From: Phlebopus portentosus
Lineage: Eukaryota > Basidiomycota > Agaricomycetes > Boletales > Boletinellaceae
Length of the DNA stretch: 64,000 bases
Direction: 5' to 3'
Assembly (NCBI GenBank): GCA_037892935.1
Contig: JAYXKI010000010.1
Coordinates: 930,001-994,000, forward strand
The position numbers and the translations under genes were made by a program. The notes under the pieces are model-generated. The model saw nothing but the letters and a program-made list of their open reading frames with translations, did no database searches and was not told the DNA's origin. Below, in pieces: positions 59,542-64,000 of the stretch. How positions within the stretch are numbered: the stretch's first letter is position 1; every line of letters begins with the position of its first letter.

Positions 59542-62500
59542 ATGGCCTTTCCTGTTCCGGAACACCTTCCACGCAAACAACTGCCTACGGATGTATCTTC
59601 ACAGATCCTTTCAAGGATATCTGATGCGACTAATAAATCTCTCAACGCCGAATTAGCTGCTGAATGGGTTGCTGAATTGCAACTTAACATTCGACAAACC
59701 AAAGTTCGTTTACCCACTCTTTGACATGTTGCTTAACTGACGGCTTTCATAGGACCGGATTTACGATCGTATTAATGAGAAACTCCCTGACTTTGAACGT
59801 CAGTTCGAGTCGTCCAAGTCGGTGCAGACGCGACTGAAGGACCTCTCGTTGAATGTGGACAAGCTCACAGCAACTGTTGAGAATCCAGAAGTATGTGCAC
59901 TAAAGCTCGACTCTGCCGAGTTTCTGAAACGTATCAAAGACAGGCATTCTTCCCACGTTACTCGAATTCTTGGAGGCCCATAAGAGGTTGCAGCAGCGCG
60001 CGTCAGACGCTCGGGTGACATTTGAGGCCATCTCCTATTTGAGCGAATGTCGCTCTCGCTTTGAGAGCTTAACTGCCCTTGTTCACGATGGTAGCCTCGC
60101 GGAGGGCGTGCGACAGCGCAATGAACTGTCTTCGTTTTTGAACCGTGCACCGGAAGCTGTGGCGAATGCGGACGTTATGGCGGACATGAAGGTTTGCTCC
60201 TCAGCTCTAGTATACTGCTTTGACTCTAACTTCAGTGACAGAATCAACTACGGACACTTAGAGACTGGATAGACGAACAGCTGAGCGCTGCATATTATAG
60301 GAGTATCCGAATATCGTCAACTGAACTTCGAATCTCTCCGTCGGTCCAAGGTGCGGAAACTGCTTGCGCGAAGAGGTCTTTGTTCCTTACAATTTATTTA
60401 CAGTTCGAAGATCCCAGGCAATTATCTCGCTTCCAGATATCCTTGAGTCGCTTTCGACTATGTCGCTGGACTCGTATCTCAGATCTTTACGTCGCGACAT
60501 TGTCGCGCATTTCATCGACTTCCCTTCGCAACAGGCGACTTCTTCGACTGTTTCAAGGAACACCGATGCCGACGGCACTCCGCACGTCTGCTTCTCCCTC
60601 TTCCCTCTTCCACCTTCTGCAGGCTTCAAAAGGTCAATACCGGCTTACTTCAAGTCATTATTTGACTTCTTGCGCGAACACCTCATTTCTGCACTTCCAC
60701 CCTTAATAAGGGATTCTTTCCCGAGGATATTATACAAGCCCACTGCAAATGCTCTTCTCAGTAATGTCCTGGTCTCGTCTCTCCCCAGTTCTCTATCAGA
60801 GCTTCCTCAATTCCTTGAACTGATCCAGGACGCCGTCAAATTTGAACAGGAATACTTCTTTAGAGAGGATTCCGCTTTTGACGGTCTGCAAGGAGAAGGA
60901 GAAATTAGGACTTGGGGGAGAGGAGTCGCAGGTCATTATGGACGGAAACGACGGATTGACCTGTTGGCGGAGACTAGAAAACTCATTCTCACTAGCACGA
61001 ATGGCGAAACCATCCGTGTTGAGGTCACTGAGTCCTCACTGAGCAAAGGCAATTTACCCGCGCCGGAAGTTATACCAGTTCAAGGCGGAATCGAAGGTAG
61101 GGAGGAGGTTGGCTGGGATTTCGATGATGACGCGCCTGCTGCTGAAGCCGATGTGCCAGAGATTGATAATCCTGCTGAAGAAATAACCAAGCAGGAGGAA
61201 AGGGACACGAGCGGCCGGGACTTTGACGACGCGGATGCTGGTGCTTCTGATCAAACGAAGGTCGAAGATGACGGTCTGGACGACTCGGATGCATGGGGCT
61301 GGGGGGCGATGACGAGGAGACCAGTACACCTGCCACGAGCGAGAACGGAAACGCTGGGAAGCCTAGTCCCGCCTCGAATGGGCGTCAGGTCGATGAACCG
61401 CAGCGAGAAGAGCGCGCAGAAGACATTGCATGGGACACTGCATGGGATGAACCCGAGCCAGTCCCACCATCACCTCCCTCCCCGGTGCAGCCGATATCCT
61501 CAGCGAAAGCGCCAAAGGTGGCAAAAGGATTGGAGAAACTCTCTGCGAAAGGCAAGACAAGGGGACTCGCTTCTCCAGCACTTTCTTCCAATCCACCCTC
61601 GTCGACATTCTCAGCAACTTCTAGATTCCCTTCAAGTATCTCATCAATTACCCAGCCTCTCAATTCACCTAGTCCTCGATCTTCCTCTTCTACCACCTTC
61701 CAAAGTCCGCAGCCGAAGCCTTCACATCCCTCAATTACGCCTCCCAAGCCTCCAGCTTTATCTCTGCCCGAAAAGTCAAAACAACCCGAAACCTACTTAA
61801 TCTCAAGCCGGATAACAGATGTTATTCGACTTATCTCCAACATGCTCTCCGAGGGCCGAGCTTTATCAAAATCATCAGTTTTTTCCGACTTCCCACTATC
61901 TTCTCCCGATTCAACCAGCAATGCCAGCACGCTCGTCTTACAATCCGCACCGGCTGCGCTAGATCTATATCGCGCAGTGTACCCCGTTGTGTTCGCGACG
62001 GAACTCTCGCGGTCGGCACGAGCTTTACGCTTCTCGAACGACTGCTTGTACATGCACGAGGAGGTTACCAAACTTGTTGAGCTAGAGTTTCAGAATGGCG
62101 CGGTTCTAGCGGGCTCGGCTGCCTCCGTGCATGAACAGATGAACGAGGCGCTGGAGAGACTGCACGCGCTTGGCGCGTGGTGGTTTGATGAGGGCATTGT
62201 GAGTATTAACGTTCCTTATTAATGTTCATCTTTATCTCGGGATTACTGATCTTATATTTTCTCAGGAACGCGAATGCGAACGGGTTAAGCAAATCCTATC
62301 GCGCGCAGAAGGCTTCGTCGAGCTCAGCCAGCAGGACCGATTCGACGAATGCGAGGCTGTAATGAGCGAGGTTCTCCGGGGCGTGCGAGCCGCCACGGGA
62401 GAGTGGAAGGTGCGTGTTTTTGTTTTCATCTCCGGTAAGAAGAACAAGCAACCAATCTAACTTTTTTTTCATTAAATGCACCCGAATTCTTTCCCTTTCC

Positions 62501-63198
62501 TTTTCCCTGATTTGGCGTGTTATCACATTATCACATCATATCTGATTCGGTGATATTATGGGGCACGGTTATGCGGGTACGTTTGTAGTCTATTTTGCCT
62601 CGCACGAAGTGGCTGCGAGCTGCAGGGCGGGTCGTGGAGACGGCGTTGGCGCGTGTGTTGTCTGATGTCCTTGCGCTCCCTGACATCCCGGAGCTGGACT
62701 CGCGCCGGCTGAGCGAACTATGCCGGATTCTGAACGCTCTGGAAGGTCTATTTGTTGACGTTGAGAATCCAGAAGCAGTGAGTTTTGTTTTTGCTTATTT
62801 CCGTCCCAGCTCGATGAAATCTGGCGCTCATGTATGATCATTCTAGCCGTCGATGGTCCTAGATTACGTCCCCTCCTGGCTCAAGTATTCATATCTCTCC
62901 GAGCTACTCGTGAGTAAACCTCTTCTCGCCCATTCGCTCGCTTTTTTCTCACCAACGCTTCCATATCTACGCCCTGATATGTCGCTTAATTAACGTAATG
63001 ATCAATGACCAATGATATGTGGACGGATTGCAGGAGGCATCGATCGCAGATATCTCGTACCTGTTCGACGAAGGTGCACTGATTGATTTCAGCGTGGACG
63101 AGCTCGTGAGGCTTGTGCGCGCGTTGTTTGCGGATACGCCGTTGCGGGCGAACACGATTGCCAAGTTACAGCTTGGGCATCCTGTATCCCTTGGGTAA
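59542..63198 (+). CDS. ZW10 homologue (Dsl1/RZZ tethering subunit)
   Basis: About nine exons. The N-terminal helical part has WVAELQLNIRQTKDRIYDRI, then LPTLLEFLEAHKRLQQRAS, AISYLSECRSRFESL and ELSSFLNRAPEAVANADVMA. The middle has YFKSLFDFLREHLISALPPL, an acidic region and a Ser/Pro-rich linker. The C-terminal domain carries FSNDCLYMHEEVTKLVELEF, ERVKQILSRAEGFVELSQQD and EASIADISYLFDEGALIDF, ending TIAKLQLGHPVSLG. ZW10 tethers Golgi-to-ER vesicles and, in some eukaryotes, acts at kinetochores. The frame shifts at a G6 run (61301-61306): DAWGWG must run on as DDEETSTPA, which needs a G more or two fewer. No intron fits there. Treat it as a probable assembly indel or a recent mutation. Confidence 0.88.
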
Positions 63199-64000
63199 CT
63201 GTAGGGGTGTAGGCCTGACGATTTGCTCTTTTTTCTCTTTCCCTTTGTCTTTGAGAACGTTATTCTGATTGCATGCTTCACTTTATTATCCCACATACTA
63301 TGCCGGCATATTCATGTTATCAACCTTCATTGTATTTACTATCGCAATAAACGCCTCATGTCCTTTAATCAGGGCATTCCCGTGACACAGGATCGGTGCG
63401 GTGCTCAAAAACACTATGACGACCAGGGCTCTGAGTAAGGTGGGCCCATCTCGAAACAGAGGTTCCGAACGAATCTGAATTACTTTTACCATCCCGGGCG
63501 CTAGTGATTATTTTTTACGGATATAGGAATGTCCTTTTTTTTCGTACTGGTATTTCGTAGGAGGTTTGCGGCGAGATTCGCGAAGGTTTGTAGCATCGGG
63601 TTCGTTCGTTCCCGAAGGACGGGATGCACGGATCAGCACGCCGAGGTTTAGGTTGTTGAGTTAGCCGCCCTATGCTAAGAGTGAATGATAGAGTGCAGCT
63701 GCACCTGTTTGTGAGGTATCGTAATGTGCGGTATGATCAGAGAAGAAGGCTATGATGGTGGTGACCTGTTGAACGCATGTCTAACACGCGAACGACTGGA
63801 ACTGGAAGCATATCATCGTATCAAAATTCACATCACATCAACGCGCAAACCGGGTGGGGAGGTGCGAGGGCCCAAGGCTGGCTTGCCTGATGCCTCGCAG
63901 TAATTGCAATGCAATGTTGTCTGAAATAATAAATATACATAATCGGGTGTGTCTCCGCTGCTATAAGAAGCTGGCTATACCCTCCTTTACTTTGCGGGTT
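63199..64000. other. Downstream flank, no gene recognised
   Basis: About 800 bp to the window edge. Short open frames (for example 63223-63438) have no recognisable features. No tRNA, repeat or splice structure seen. Confidence 0.4.

Noticed and set aside
61291..61312. Programmed ribosomal frameshifting in ZW10
   Set aside because: No slippery heptamer plus structure is evident and the family is not known for recoding. An indel in a G run is far simpler.

Overview
The window is nuclear DNA from a filamentous basidiomycete, most likely an Agaricomycete. The signs are dense genes on both strands, many GT-AG introns of about 50-60 nt inside most genes, no operons, pepsin-like proteases of the polyporopepsin type, and a fused fungal sulfite reductase. 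I cannot name the species.

Layout. 0-13 kb: a Yrb2/Nup50-like Ran-binding protein, Vms1, phosphomannomutase, ribosomal protein L30, a secreted type-B carboxylesterase, and a badly damaged aldo-keto reductase pseudogene. 13.5-20.3 kb: Leo1 (Paf1 complex), an ataxin-10 homologue facing it, and an unrecognised fungal protein, followed by about 2.5 kb without a convincing gene. 22.7-35 kb: lanosterol synthase, a Nudix CoA diphosphatase, V-ATPase assembly factor Vma12, condensin kleisin Brn1, an Arp9-like actin-related protein and a BRAP2/Etp1-type RING protein.

35-53 kb is the outstanding region. An aspartic protease and a divergently transcribed sulfite reductase beta subunit (MET5/ECM17) are present twice as a giant inverted repeat, with arms of about 7.7 kb. 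A third copy of the protease lies in the spacer between the arms. All three protease copies read as intact. One sulfite reductase copy is intact; the other carries a 1-nt deletion and a 4-nt insertion. A haplotype mis-join in the assembly must be ruled out before this is taken as biology.

53-64 kb: a vacuolar Ca2+/H+ exchanger, ubiquitin-S27a fusion, a replication factor C small subunit and ZW10. Two small inverted-repeat elements lie between these genes.

Apart from the duplication, the genes are mostly housekeeping and do not form one pathway. Three otherwise conserved genes (ubiquitin-S27a, ZW10 and the unrecognised protein) each appear to contain a one-base frameshift, two of them in homopolymer runs. 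This suggests residual assembly indels and tempers any pseudogene call that rests on a single base.
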